A stretch of DNA of 64,000 bases from Corynebacterium tuberculostearicum SK141 (GTDB lineage Bacteria; Actinomycetota; Actinomycetes; Mycobacteriales; Mycobacteriaceae), in the NCBI RefSeq assembly GCF_000175635.1, contig NZ_ACVP01000023.1, positions 248,001 through 312,000 on the forward strand. Reading direction: 5' to 3'. Below, one piece after another: positions 26,943 through 35,019 of this stretch. The position numbers were made by a program, and so were the translations under genes. How positions within the stretch are numbered: the first letter of the stretch is position 1; every line of letters starts with the position of its first letter. The notes under the pieces are model-generated. The model made no database searches, was not told the origin of the DNA, and saw only the letters and a list, made by a program, of their open reading frames with translations.

Positions 26943-27320
26943 GATTCGCTCGCTTTCTTTTATCTTGTCTTTCGGTTTTCCAATTGTGCGGTGTTTTATT
27001 CCGCACCCTAGCAACGAAGGCCCCGCTGACACCTTGTTTCCAAGGACCACGTCAACCGTCAGGCTGTCTCTTCCTTCCAGCAGGAAGCGACAACTTCGCC
27101 GCGCGTAGTCAATGCCTCCACGAGGTGGACACACTGCTGCCACAAAGAATAATCCCCTTACGCTGGTTTTTCCAAACCGAAGTCAGCTTATCCACAACTT
27201 CGCCGCAGCCACTTTGCCTCAATCGTCACAATCGACTCAATCACATCATGCAACCCAAGTTGTCCACAACTAAAGGAGAACTCACTTCCCAACCGCTTGC
27301 CTCCGGCGGACACTGTGCCC
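26943..27320. promoter_or_regulatory. Divergent region rpsB / M23 peptidase with DnaA-box sequences
   Basis: 378 nt without a gene. On the minus strand GCTAGGGTGC near 27003-27012 resembles the -10 also seen before rplS and probably serves rpsB. Two sequences matching the DnaA box are in the same orientation: TTATCCACA at 27188-27196 and TTGTCCACA at 27260-27268. A 13-bp direct repeat ACAACTTCGCCGC occurs at 27090-27102 and 27194-27206. AAAGGAG at 27272-27278 has no start codon at a suitable distance. Confidence 0.5.
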
Positions 27321-27842
27321 ATGAATCAGTTTCTTTCCTCCTCCACATTTCCCGCTTGCCGACGCCCCACCTTCCTCCCCGCCGCTTTCCTCACCCTTCT
27401 TTCGCTTCTTATTCTGTGTTGCCCACCGGCCACAGCCTATGTCGACCCCGCCTCCGGCAAACCTAGCCCAGCGCGGGTACTGCGTGGATTCGATGCCCCC
27501 GAACAAAAGTGGAGCCCTGGCCACCGCGGCGTCGACATGGCCCTATCGGTGGGCTCGCCGGTGGTAGCCGCCGAAGACGGCAAGGTCGCCTTTGTGGGCA
27601 CGGTTGCTGGCAAACCAGTTGTCTCCATAGCCCACGCGGATGGAGTGAGAACGACGTATCAGCCCGTACACGGCTCCGTAAAGCAGGGCCAAGAAGTCCG
27701 CGAGGGCCAAGTTATTGGCCGTTTAGGCAATCCCGTCGATGGCTATCCCGGACTGCACTGGGGCGCACTTATCGCAAAAGATTCCTACATCGATCCTTTA
27801 ACCCTGCTGGACATGCCGGTGATTCGACTCAAACCGCTTTAG
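27321..27842 (+). CDS. Secreted M23-family peptidase-like protein
   Basis: 173 aa. Residues 1-39 are a signal peptide with a hydrophobic core AAFLTLLSLLILCC. The mature part is a compact LytM/M23 domain: GHRGVDMALSVGSPVVAAEDGKVAF (first metal ligand His and Asp) and LHWGALI near the end (HxG ligand). A second HxH pair is not obvious; HWG is present but the usual HLH reads TTYQPVHG. It may cleave peptidoglycan or be a non-catalytic activator like EnvC and NlpD. The ATG at 27321 is preferred to a TTG at 27297. Its stop overlaps that of convergent xerC by 2-3 nt. Confidence 0.87.
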   Translation: MNQFLSSSTFPACRRPTFLPAAFLTLLSLLILCCPPATAYVDPASGKPSPARVLRGFDAPEQKWSPGHRGVDMALSVGSPVVAAEDGKVAFVGTVAGKPVVSIAHADGVRTTYQPVHGSVKQGQEVREGQVIGRLGNPVDGYPGLHWGALIAKDSYIDPLTLLDMPVIRLKPL

Positions 27843-28756
27843 GCTCGGGGATGGGCTTGATCGTATACGCGCTGCAAGCGCTGCGCGGACACGTGGGTAT
27901 AAATCTGCGTGGTATTAAGCGAGGAGTGCCCCAGCAGTTCTTGCACTACGCGCAAATCCGCCCCGCCTTCCAATAGGTGGGTCGCGGCAGAGTGGCGCAC
28001 CCCGTGCGGGGTAAGCCCCTGTGTACCAGTGACTTTGGCGGCCTTTTCTACAATGCGGCGCACCTGGCGCTGATCGATGCGTCCTCCCCTGCTGCCAACA
28101 AAAACCGCTTCAGTACCGGCCGCAGCGATTTCTCCACGGCCTTTGTCAATCCACTGCTTTAAGGCGTCTTCCGCTGCGTGCCCGAAAGGCACTACGCGCT
28201 GCTTATTGCCCTTACCGGTGACGTGCAAGGTACCACGTTGAAAATCAATATCGCCTAGGTCCAGCCGGACCAACTCCGCCACGCGCATACCGGAGGCATA
28301 GAGCAACTCCAAGATGGCGCTATCGCGAAGGAAGTGGACTTCATCTGCAGAGACCGCATTGCCCATAAGCTCGCCGGCCTGCTCCGGAGCGAGAACCGTG
28401 GGAAGATGACGACCCACTTTAGGAGTTACCAGGCGGGCAGCAACATCTCGCTTCAGGTGCCCTTCGCGCACTGCCCAAGTAGAAAATCCCTTCGCTGCCG
28501 CAGTGCGCCGTGCCAGGGTGGAACGCGATTTTCCTTCCGCAACAGCCTCTGCCAACCATTGGCGCAGGCTGTTGAGGTCAAACTCCGCGAAGGTAGGCAC
28601 GCTGCGTGCAAGGTCGCGCAAGTCGGAGCGATACCCGCGCACCGTCGCTTCTGCGCGGCCTTTGACATGTAGTTGGAAATCCGCGAAGTCCTCAATGGCC
28701 TCAGCCATCTGCCCCTCAACTTTCGGAGTCTTCGCGGACTTTCCATCTTCACTCAT
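27839..28756 (-). CDS. xerC: Tyrosine recombinase XerC
   Basis: Site-specific recombinase that resolves chromosome dimers at dif with XerD, about 305 aa. The N-terminal SAM-like domain covers residues 15-105. In the catalytic domain the first Arg is in LLYASGMRVAEL, the beta-hairpin Lys in VTGKGNKQRV, the box-II HxxR in LTPHGVRHSAATHLLEGG, the His/Trp position in LLGHSSLNTTQ and the nucleophile Tyr in TQIYTHV. The start is uncertain: ATG 28756 (MSEDGKS) or ATG 28708 (MAEAIED), the latter having GAGGGG upstream. Confidence 0.94.
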   Translation of the reverse strand: MSEDGKSAKTPKVEGQMAEAIEDFADFQLHVKGRAEATVRGYRSDLRDLARSVPTFAEFDLNSLRQWLAEAVAEGKSRSTLARRTAAAKGFSTWAVREGHLKRDVAARLVTPKVGRHLPTVLAPEQAGELMGNAVSADEVHFLRDSAILELLYASGMRVAELVRLDLGDIDFQRGTLHVTGKGNKQRVVPFGHAAEDALKQWIDKGRGEIAAAGTEAVFVGSRGGRIDQRQVRRIVEKAAKVTGTQGLTPHGVRHSAATHLLEGGADLRVVQELLGHSSLNTTQIYTHVSAQRLQRVYDQAHPRA

Positions 28757-28791
28757 GCCACAGCAGTGTACTCGCCATACGCAGGTGTCAT

Positions 28792-29973
28792 TTATTCCGT
28801 TTCCCGGCGCGCCCAGGTATTGCCATGCCGGACGACAACGCACATCTTTTCCAGTGCCAGTAGTAAGTGAACTGTCAGCGGTAAACGGAATCCCGCTTCG
28901 CGGGCAATGTCCTCTGCCGTTGCTTTCTCCTGTCCTAGCGGTGGCGTCGCGTCAAAGACGCGCAACTCATTGCGGGAGAGGCGTTGGGTCATGGTTGCCG
29001 CAAAATTGATTTCGTACTGTGCGCCTGGGTCCACTTCCCCGGCGCGACTTACTAGAGCGCGAATTTCATCAGCACTGGTAACCAACTGTGCGCGGCCTTC
29101 TTGAATGCGCTGATGGCAGCCCAACGAACCGCTAGTAGTTATTGGTCCCGGCACCGCCATCGCAACACGCCCAAGCGCCTCTGCCCAGTTAAGGGTGTTT
29201 AATGCACCAGATCGAAACGCGGCCTCCATAACTACTGTGCCGTGGCTCAGCGCTGCCACTAGGCGGTTCCGCGTTAGGAACCGGTGGCGCTTCGGTGCGG
29301 TTTCCGGCGCGAATTCAGAAACGATGCAGCCGTTATCTGCAATCTTGGCAAATAGGTTGGCATTGCGGGCTGGGTAGTCCCTATCGATACCACACGCTGC
29401 TATGGCTACCGTGCGCCCGTTGTTGTGCAGGGCGGTTTCGTGCGCGACGGTATCCACTCCCAGCGCGCCGCCGGATATTGGAGTCCATTCATGCTGAACC
29501 AATCCGGACACGACGTTGTGGGTGGCCTGCCAGCCATAGCGAGAAATGGCACGAGTACCGACGATGGCCACAGCTTGAGCAACCTCTGCCTGCAATGGCG
29601 CACCGCGCACCCACAGGCTATGCGGTGGCAATGCTTGGTCATCAAAAGTAGCTGGAGCCTCCCCGCTGTGCTGATAGAAGCCGAATGCAGAGTCAAACTC
29701 CTCTGTAGGCCACTCTGGGCTTTCTGCCGTAATGAGCCGAGCCCCGACCCTTTCGGCTGCCGCCATATCTTCGGCTTGCCGCAACCAGTCATAGCGAGAG
29801 GCCGTGCGGGCCAAAAGCGGGCCAATCCAGTCGGCGCGATTGTAGATTCCGTGGGCGATTTCCTCAGCTGGATACTGCGTAAGCAAGGCCTGCAACGCCG
29901 CAGAGGGACCTTCCACCACTCGGTTGAGGTATACCCAGGTGGTATAAGGAGTAGAGAGATCAAGTTCGCTCAT
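28792..29973 (-). CDS. dprA: DNA processing protein DprA
   Basis: 393 aa. DprA loads RecA on incoming single-stranded DNA during transformation. The Rossmann-like domain holds VAIVGTRAISRYG near residue 138, SGGALGVDTVAHETAL near 170, AIAACGIDRDYPARN near 195, and the EFAPETAPKRHRFLTRNRLVAALS segment near 218-241. A C-terminal winged-helix-like part follows from about 320. It overlaps the comM stop by 4 nt, and the comM-dprA pairing is conserved in many bacteria that are not known to be naturally competent. Confidence 0.95.
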   Translation of the reverse strand: MSELDLSTPYTTWVYLNRVVEGPSAALQALLTQYPAEEIAHGIYNRADWIGPLLARTASRYDWLRQAEDMAAAERVGARLITAESPEWPTEEFDSAFGFYQHSGEAPATFDDQALPPHSLWVRGAPLQAEVAQAVAIVGTRAISRYGWQATHNVVSGLVQHEWTPISGGALGVDTVAHETALHNNGRTVAIAACGIDRDYPARNANLFAKIADNGCIVSEFAPETAPKRHRFLTRNRLVAALSHGTVVMEAAFRSGALNTLNWAEALGRVAMAVPGPITTSGSLGCHQRIQEGRAQLVTSADEIRALVSRAGEVDPGAQYEINFAATMTQRLSRNELRVFDATPPLGQEKATAEDIAREAGFRLPLTVHLLLALEKMCVVVRHGNTWARRETE

Positions 29974-31532
29974 GCTGCGAGCCTCCCTACATTAATTGAG
30001 CCGCGCAGATCGAGCGCGCGCCCTATTTCGTCCAGGTCCGGCTGCGCCTTTCCTGCTAGATCCGCCAGGGTCCAGGAGAGCTTCAATACGCGGTCCACTC
30101 CGCGCTGGGATATTTCGCCATCTGCCAAATATGCGGACAGCATGACCATAGCGGCTTCTGCAGCCGGCCTCTTTCGGCGCAAATAGGACGAAGGCACTTC
30201 CCCATTGGTGCGCGCGGTGATGCCATCCGCCCACCAGCGCGCGGCGGCACGTTCACGGGCAGCGGCGACGCGCTCGGCGATAACTGCGGATTCCTCTTCT
30301 CCCTCCGCGTTAATAGTTGCCGCCTGCCCCGTTAGCGTGACCACCATATCCAGACGGTCTCGCAGCGGACCGGAGAGGTTGGATAGGTAGTTCATGCGCT
30401 CGTGCGGATTGCACCTGCACTTGGATGGATCTTCGGCCGCACACCTGCACGGATTTGCTGCCATGACCAATTGGAAGCGAGCAGGATAAGTTACCTCGCG
30501 GCGCGAGCGCGCCAACCGCACGTGTCCTTCCTCCAGCGGTGCACGCAGACCATCGAGTACCGGCGCGGCTACTTCACTGGCTTCGTCAAGAAAGAGCACA
30601 CCATTGTGAGCCAAGCTCACCGCACCGGGGCGGGGATGACCAGAACCGCCACCAAGTAATGCGGCCCGAGTTACCGAGGCATGCGGGGCGATGAACGGGG
30701 CGCGCTCGATAACCTCACCTGGGGTCCCGGTCAGCGAATGAATTGCAGTGGTTTCGACCTGCTGGTCCGGGGTAAGGGTAGGCAGAATGGTGGGCAGACG
30801 CGAGGCGATCATGGATTTTCCTGACCCAGGCGGCCCAATCATCATCAGGTGGTGGCCGCCGGCGGCCGCAACCTCGGCAGCCCATTTCGCATTGGATTGA
30901 CCAGCAATATCGCTAAAGTCGAGGCGCGATGCCGCCGCTGGCGTGGGGTTGAGGGAACCCGAAAAACTTCCAGCTTGCGGCAGCCCACGATTACCGCAGG
31001 CCCAGCCGAAAGCCTCCTTCAACGACGAAGCAACCAGTACGTCCATGTCCGGCACCAAAGTCGCCTCGGCGGCATTGCCAGGCGGAACAATAAGAGTTGT
31101 TATTCCTTGTTCCCGTGCGGCCAGAAGAGCGGGGATGATGCCTGCTACAGGCCGAACGGAGCCGTCGAGTCCGAGCTCGCCTAGGACCAAGGTGCGCTGG
31201 AGGCGTTGGGCGGGCGAGGGAGTACTGCCAAAAGACGGGAAGTCGGCCTCCGACTGTGCCGCGAGGATCGCAAGCGCTATGGGTAGGTCAAAGTGGGACC
31301 CGGATTTGGGAAGCGAAGCCGGGGACATGGAGACCACCACTTTGGTCTTCGGCCAGGGCAGATGGGAATTAAAGGCTGCGGTCTTGATTCGGTCCCGGGA
31401 TTCGGAGATTGCGGTATCCGTCTGGCCTACAACGTGTATGCCTGGCAGTCCGTGGCCAACGTTCGCCTCCACGTCAACCAACTGAGCAAGGACTCCATTG
31501 AGGGACATGGTCAAACAATTACCTAGAGCCAT
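29970..31532 (-). CDS. comM: ComM/YifB family AAA+ ATPase
   Basis: About 520 aa. The N-terminal ChlI-like domain (LVDVEANVGHGLPGIHVVGQ) is followed by an Mg-chelatase-type AAA+ domain with Walker A GPPGSGKSM near residue 220 and Walker B VLFLDEASEV near 300, then a cysteine pair region AANPCRCAAEDPSKCRC near 355-371. ComM helicases promote branch migration in transformation. The ATG at 31532 is used; it overlaps the end of yraN by 14 nt. Its stop overlaps dprA by 4 nt. Confidence 0.94.
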   Translation of the reverse strand: MALGNCLTMSLNGVLAQLVDVEANVGHGLPGIHVVGQTDTAISESRDRIKTAAFNSHLPWPKTKVVVSMSPASLPKSGSHFDLPIALAILAAQSEADFPSFGSTPSPAQRLQRTLVLGELGLDGSVRPVAGIIPALLAAREQGITTLIVPPGNAAEATLVPDMDVLVASSLKEAFGWACGNRGLPQAGSFSGSLNPTPAAASRLDFSDIAGQSNAKWAAEVAAAGGHHLMMIGPPGSGKSMIASRLPTILPTLTPDQQVETTAIHSLTGTPGEVIERAPFIAPHASVTRAALLGGGSGHPRPGAVSLAHNGVLFLDEASEVAAPVLDGLRAPLEEGHVRLARSRREVTYPARFQLVMAANPCRCAAEDPSKCRCNPHERMNYLSNLSGPLRDRLDMVVTLTGQAATINAEGEEESAVIAERVAAARERAAARWWADGITARTNGEVPSSYLRRKRPAAEAAMVMLSAYLADGEISQRGVDRVLKLSWTLADLAGKAQPDLDEIGRALDLRGSINVGRLAA

Positions 31533-31917
31533 CTTCGACCCCCTTGAAGTGCTCCAGCGCAAACCCCTGCCCCCGCGCGACCAAGGCAATGACGTCGAAT
31601 CGCACCTCAGACAGTGGCCTTCCGTCGAGCCACTGCGCCGCGGCTTTGCGCAGGCGCGCGAGCTTCTGCGGGGTTACGGCCTCAGCTACCCCGTAGTTGG
31701 AATTGGCGCGGGTCTTAACCTCAACAAAGACAATGGTTCCGTTAGGTTCCCGGGCGATGAGGTCGATTTCTCCCACTCGATAGGAGACGTTGGCAGCGAT
31801 AATTTGTGCCCCACGTTCGCGCAGATAGCGCGCTGCGAAGGCTTCTCCCCTTTTTCCTAAGACTTGTTTATGACGAGGCTTCTTCGTGGCCAAACGGTGT
31901 TCTGAATTAAAGTGCAT
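31519..31917 (-). CDS. yraN: UPF0102 endonuclease-like protein YraN
   Basis: 132 aa, restriction-endonuclease-like fold. The core motif GEIDLIAREPNGTIVFVEVKTR at residues 47-68 carries the D-x(n)-E-x-K catalytic pattern. Preceding it is GEAFAARYLRERGAQI. Family function is unknown, but it accompanies comM, dprA and rnhB in many genomes, as here. The first 18 residues are basic. Confidence 0.92.
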   Translation of the reverse strand: MHFNSEHRLATKKPRHKQVLGKRGEAFAARYLRERGAQIIAANVSYRVGEIDLIAREPNGTIVFVEVKTRANSNYGVAEAVTPQKLARLRKAAAQWLDGRPLSEVRFDVIALVARGQGFALEHFKGVEDGSR

Positions 31918-32008
31918 TGCGGTTTATCCTTGTGCTTCGGGAAATTCATTGGCCAGCACAGAACACCGCAGCTGGTAAGGCTTACACAAGGGACGCAGTA
32001 ACAAAAAG

Positions 32009-32060
32009 GCCCTAGCTGTGGATAACTAGGCTCTGCAACTCTGTTATCCACAGCTAGGGC
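32009..32060 (-). terminator. Terminator with DnaA-box arms, downstream of the DUF2469 gene
   Basis: Perfect 18-bp inverted repeat with a 16-nt loop. The right arm at 32043-32060 reads GTTATCCACAGCTAGGGC and the left arm at 32009-32026 is its complement, so each arm contains TTATCCACA, the consensus DnaA box. On the minus strand the stem is followed by CTTTTTGT, a good intrinsic terminator for the rnhB-DUF2469 transcript. Confidence 0.9.
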
Positions 32061-32089
32061 GCGGCGCCGTGTGCGCCGGCTTGACAAAA

Positions 32090-32395
32090 CTATTCCGGCA
32101 TCATGAATTCCGGCTTATCCAGCTCCTCGATATTGACGTCCTTGTAGGTGATAACGCGGACGTAGCGCACAAAGCGCGCGGAGCGGTACATATCCCATAC
32201 CCAAGCATCAGACATGCGCACCTCGTAGTAGACATCGGGCCCAGAGGTATGGGGAATAAGCTCTACCGCATTAGCCAGATAAAAGCGCCGCTCAGTTTCA
32301 ACGACATAGGAAAACTGGCTGACAACGTCCCGGTACTCGCGGTAGAGGGACAGCTCTACCTCAGCCTCGTAGTTATCGAGTTCCTCTGCACTCAC
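32090..32395 (-). CDS. DUF2469 protein
   Basis: 101 aa, highly acidic, function unknown. Sequence features: MSAEELDNYEAEVELSLYRE at the start and YRDVVSQFSYVVETERRFYL following, both typical of DUF2469. The family is confined to actinobacteria and is found between rnhB and yraN there, exactly as here. There is no signal peptide, so it is cytoplasmic. Confidence 0.93.
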   Translation of the reverse strand: MSAEELDNYEAEVELSLYREYRDVVSQFSYVVETERRFYLANAVELIPHTSGPDVYYEVRMSDAWVWDMYRSARFVRYVRVITYKDVNIEELDKPEFMMPE

Positions 32396-32457
32396 GGTGG
32401 ACCTCCAGGTTGTGGGTTAGCTCGCTATAGCTTAGCGCGAGAAAGGCTAGATTTTAG

Positions 32458-33099
32458 CTAGGCACGCGCGGCAAACTCCGCATGAGCGCGACGGACATTC
32501 TCGTAGCTCATCCGGTGCTCCGGGCACGCTCCTAGCGCCGCAATTGCGGCCTCATGCGCCTTGGTCCCATACCCCTTATGGCTGGCCAACCCGTAGCCGG
32601 GGTACCGCGCATCCAGCTCGTGCATCAGGTGGTCCCGGCTGACTTTTGCCAATACACTCGCCGCGGCAATGCACCGCGCGGCCGCATCGCCGCCGATAAT
32701 GGGCAGGTGGGGTTGGGTAAGACCGGGGATAAAGAGGGCGTCGGTAAGCACATAGCCCGGACGTGTTTCCAGGCGCGCAACTGCCCTGCGCATGCCGGAA
32801 ATATTGGCGTGCTGGATGCCGCGCTTATCGATGTCCCCCGCACCAATATGCACCACAGACCAGTCCACAGCCTTGTCTTTAATGAGTGGAAAAAGCTTCT
32901 CGCGCTGTTTGGGGGTGAGCTTCTTTGAATCTGTAAGCGCCGCCAACTCCTTGATCGGACGATCGGGCATGACGCAGGCTGCGATGGTAATTGGTCCACA
33001 GCAGGCACCGCGCCCAGCCTCATCCGCGCCGGCTACCGGGCCTAAACCGGCCTTGCTCAAAGCGACCTCGTAGGTGCGTCGCTGTTTAAGCCGCCGCAT
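32458..33099 (-). CDS. rnhB: Ribonuclease HII
   Basis: About 213 aa. It cleaves RNA in RNA-DNA hybrids and single ribonucleotides in DNA. The catalytic signature [13 protein letters not shown] holds the first Asp-Glu pair near residues 24-25; a third Asp is in [11 protein letters not shown] near 121, and a fourth in [31 protein letters not shown] near 160. The ATG at 33099 overlaps the end of the signal peptidase gene by 14 nt, so the signal peptidase and rnhB genes are co-transcribed. Confidence 0.95.
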   Translation of the reverse strand: MRRLKQRRTYEVALSKAGLGPVAGADEAGRGACCGPITIAACVMPDRPIKELAALTDSKKLTPKQREKLFPLIKDKAVDWSVVHIGAGDIDKRGIQHANISGMRRAVARLETRPGYVLTDALFIPGLTQPHLPIIGGDAAARCIAAASVLAKVSRDHLMHELDARYPGYGLASHKGYGTKAHEAAIAALGACPEHRMSYENVRRAHAEFAARA

Positions 33100-33823
33100 G
33101 CGAAATTTCCGGGTGCTGCACCCCACCCCAACGCGAAAGCGGCAAAATGACGGCCTCGACGCGACCGCGGACATTGTCCACCGGCACGGTGCCCTGCAGG
33201 TGGTCGCCCAAGTGCGCACGGGAATCGAGGGAGTTGGTGCGATTATCACCCATCACCCAAAGGTTTCCCTCGGGGACGGTGACCGGGCCAAAATACTCAC
33301 CGCCGCACTCTCGCGAGCCCACGCTGGGGTCTACGGGAATCTCCGGCGGATCGAGGACGAAGGATTGCTCAATGGGCTTTCCATCCACCATGACCGCAGG
33401 GTCGCCAGCCTGGCAACTCACCGTCTGCCCGCCGGTAGCAATGACGCGCTTTACCAGGATATTTTCCCCATTGGGAAGCAGCCCTACGGCCGCCAAGGCA
33501 TTTTGCGCGCCGCGCACAAAAATATTGCGCGAGCGATTGACCTCAAACTCGTTATTCCACGACTCGGGCCCTTCAAAAACCACCACCTCACCGGGCTTGG
33601 GGTCCGTGAAGTAGTAGCTGACCTTTTGCACGGCAATGCGATCATTTTTGCAGCCGGCACACCCGTGCAGGGTCGGTTCCATCGAAGCAGAAGGAATGAC
33701 ATACATCCGCCCCACCAGCGCCTGCAGGAGCACCAGCAGGACAAAGCCTGCCACCACGGGGATGAGAAAATCCCGGGTGCGCAGGCGTTGGGAGGAAGGG
33801 TTATTCCTGAATGTCCGGGTCAT
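33086..33823 (-). CDS. lepB: Signal peptidase I, downstream copy
   Basis: About 245 aa. It removes signal peptides from Sec- and Tat-exported proteins. One N-terminal membrane helix (about 22-40) precedes the catalytic domain. The nucleophile Ser is in [10 protein letters not shown] and the general-base Lys in [12 protein letters not shown]. Conserved extras are two cysteines in [11 protein letters not shown], one in QTVSCQ and one in RECGG. It overlaps the upstream paralogue by 23 nt. The ATG at 33823 follows GGTGGGG; a TTG at 33835 is the alternative. It is shorter and less similar at the N-terminus than the paralogue. Confidence 0.93.
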   Translation of the reverse strand: MTRTFRNNPSSQRLRTRDFLIPVVAGFVLLVLLQALVGRMYVIPSASMEPTLHGCAGCKNDRIAVQKVSYYFTDPKPGEVVVFEGPESWNNEFEVNRSRNIFVRGAQNALAAVGLLPNGENILVKRVIATGGQTVSCQAGDPAVMVDGKPIEQSFVLDPPEIPVDPSVGSRECGGEYFGPVTVPEGNLWVMGDNRTNSLDSRAHLGDHLQGTVPVDNVRGRVEAVILPLSRWGGVQHPEISHAAA

Positions 33824-34604
33824 CGACCCCACCAATGCGGGTAAACGGCCAGAATACGAATTTCACCTTGCCGCGGACGTTTTCTACTGGAACCGTGCCG
33901 TGGAACTTGTCGGTCATGTGGTAACGCGAATCGGCCGAAGCAGTACGGTTATCGCCCATCACCCAGATATTGCCCTCCGGTACCTCGACGGGACCAAAGT
34001 ACGGACCACCGCAGGCCTCCGAGCCGGTCGACTCATCTACCGGGTACGTAGGCGGGTCTTGCACATAGTCTTGCTCGATGGGTTTGCCATCTACCATGAC
34101 GGCAGAATCGCCCTCCTGGCAGGACACCGTCTGTCCGCCGGTAGCAACCACACGCTTGACCAGGGTGTTTTCGTCTGGCGGTGCCAAGGATACGAAGCTC
34201 AACGCATCCTGCACGCCATGAATGATCGGATTAGACGAACGCGGTGAGACGTAGCTGGAATTCCAGTCCTCGGTGCCCTTGAATACCACGACATCGCCCG
34301 GCTCTGGCTCGCCGTCACCGTAGTAAGAGATCTTTTCCGTAAAGATACGGTCATTCGTGCAGCCCTCGCAGCCGTGGAGAGTCGGCTCCATCGAACCCGA
34401 CGGGATCACATACTGCCGGCCGATAAAGTTCTGGAATAGTCCGACGATCACGAGAACCGTCGCCACTACCAGAAGGGTTTCCAGCAGCCACGGCATTTCC
34501 TTCTTCTTAGTCGCCTCTTTGCCTTGCTGGGTGGCCTCGCCCTGCACCGGGTGGGCCCCCTCGCCTTCTGACGGCTGTTCCTGCGAGATGCTGTCTTTAT
34601 TCAC
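33801..34604 (-). CDS. lepB: Signal peptidase I, upstream copy
   Basis: 267 aa, paralogue of the gene immediately downstream. Residues 1-35 are a charged, Gln/Glu-rich tail (SQEQPSEGEGAHPVQGEATQ), then one membrane helix near 40-62. The catalytic Ser is in IPSGSMEPTL near 73 and Lys in NTLVKRVVATGG near 150. The same four cysteines are present (HGCEGC, VSC, EACGG). The start is a GTG at 34604. A TAGGAT box on the minus strand at 34612-34617, only 8 nt before the GTG, suggests a nearly leaderless transcript. The IS110 element lies upstream of this promoter and does not break it. Confidence 0.93.
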   Translation of the reverse strand: MNKDSISQEQPSEGEGAHPVQGEATQQGKEATKKKEMPWLLETLLVVATVLVIVGLFQNFIGRQYVIPSGSMEPTLHGCEGCTNDRIFTEKISYYGDGEPEPGDVVVFKGTEDWNSSYVSPRSSNPIIHGVQDALSFVSLAPPDENTLVKRVVATGGQTVSCQEGDSAVMVDGKPIEQDYVQDPPTYPVDESTGSEACGGPYFGPVEVPEGNIWVMGDNRTASADSRYHMTDKFHGTVPVENVRGKVKFVFWPFTRIGGVDDPDIQE

Positions 34605-34734
34605 GCGCTAGATCCTAGCAACCCCACGCCCGACTTCCGCTCTTATCCCCCTCGCGGCAGGGGGATTCACAGCCAACTTTTCGCTTGCCCCCATTACGTT
34701 GTTGGCAGTTCCGCTTGAAGGGACTCAGGATTCG

Positions 34735-34935
34735 TACTCCTAGCCCCATGCTGGGGCAGGTTATGTTTGTCTGCGTTCCTTCTGCCTTGGGGCAGTGGAA
34801 CTAGTCGCTGGCTTCGGTATGGCTTGTTTTCGTCCCTGTCTGAAAATGATCCGGGGGTGATGCCGCCGAAGGCAGTGACATACTCCAGACTGCTAATAGG
34901 AACCTGACCCGCACAGAATGTGCGAGGTCTCAAAG
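34735..34935 (+). ncRNA. Candidate bridge RNA in the IS110 left end
   Basis: IS110 transposases are known to use a bridge RNA transcribed from the left end, with separate loops that pair with target and donor DNA. Here the non-coding left end contains at least three hairpins: GCCCC/GGGGC at 34743-34757; a two-step stem GTTCC+CTGCC / GGCAG+GGAAC at 34775-34801; and a two-step stem GACC+CGCACA / TGTGCG+GGTC at 34906-34929. TGCC/GGCA at 34861-34874 is a weaker fourth. Which loops bind target and donor was not resolved. The range is approximate. Confidence 0.45.
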
Positions 34936-35019
34936 TAATGTGGATGCCAGCGTGAAGTATGTCCGACCACCAGCGATGAAATAAGTCCCATACTCATTCA
35001 GTTCGCTAGGAGGTCTGGC

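Noticed and set aside
27297..27320. TTG start for the M23 peptidase gene
   Set aside because: The ribosome-binding-like AAAGGAG is about 17 nt away, too far, and the ATG at 27321 begins a good signal peptide.
34645..34666. Hairpin ATCCCCC / GGGGGAT near lepB considered as part of the IS left end
   Set aside because: It lies between the lepB -10 box and the presumed element end, so it is more likely ancestral chromosomal sequence such as a second rplS terminator.
34930..34945. GTAATGTGG in the IS left end considered as the target-binding guide because the left flank reads CCCCATTAC on the plus strand
   Set aside because: The match is six to eight nt with a mismatch and the element ends are unknown, so it could be chance.
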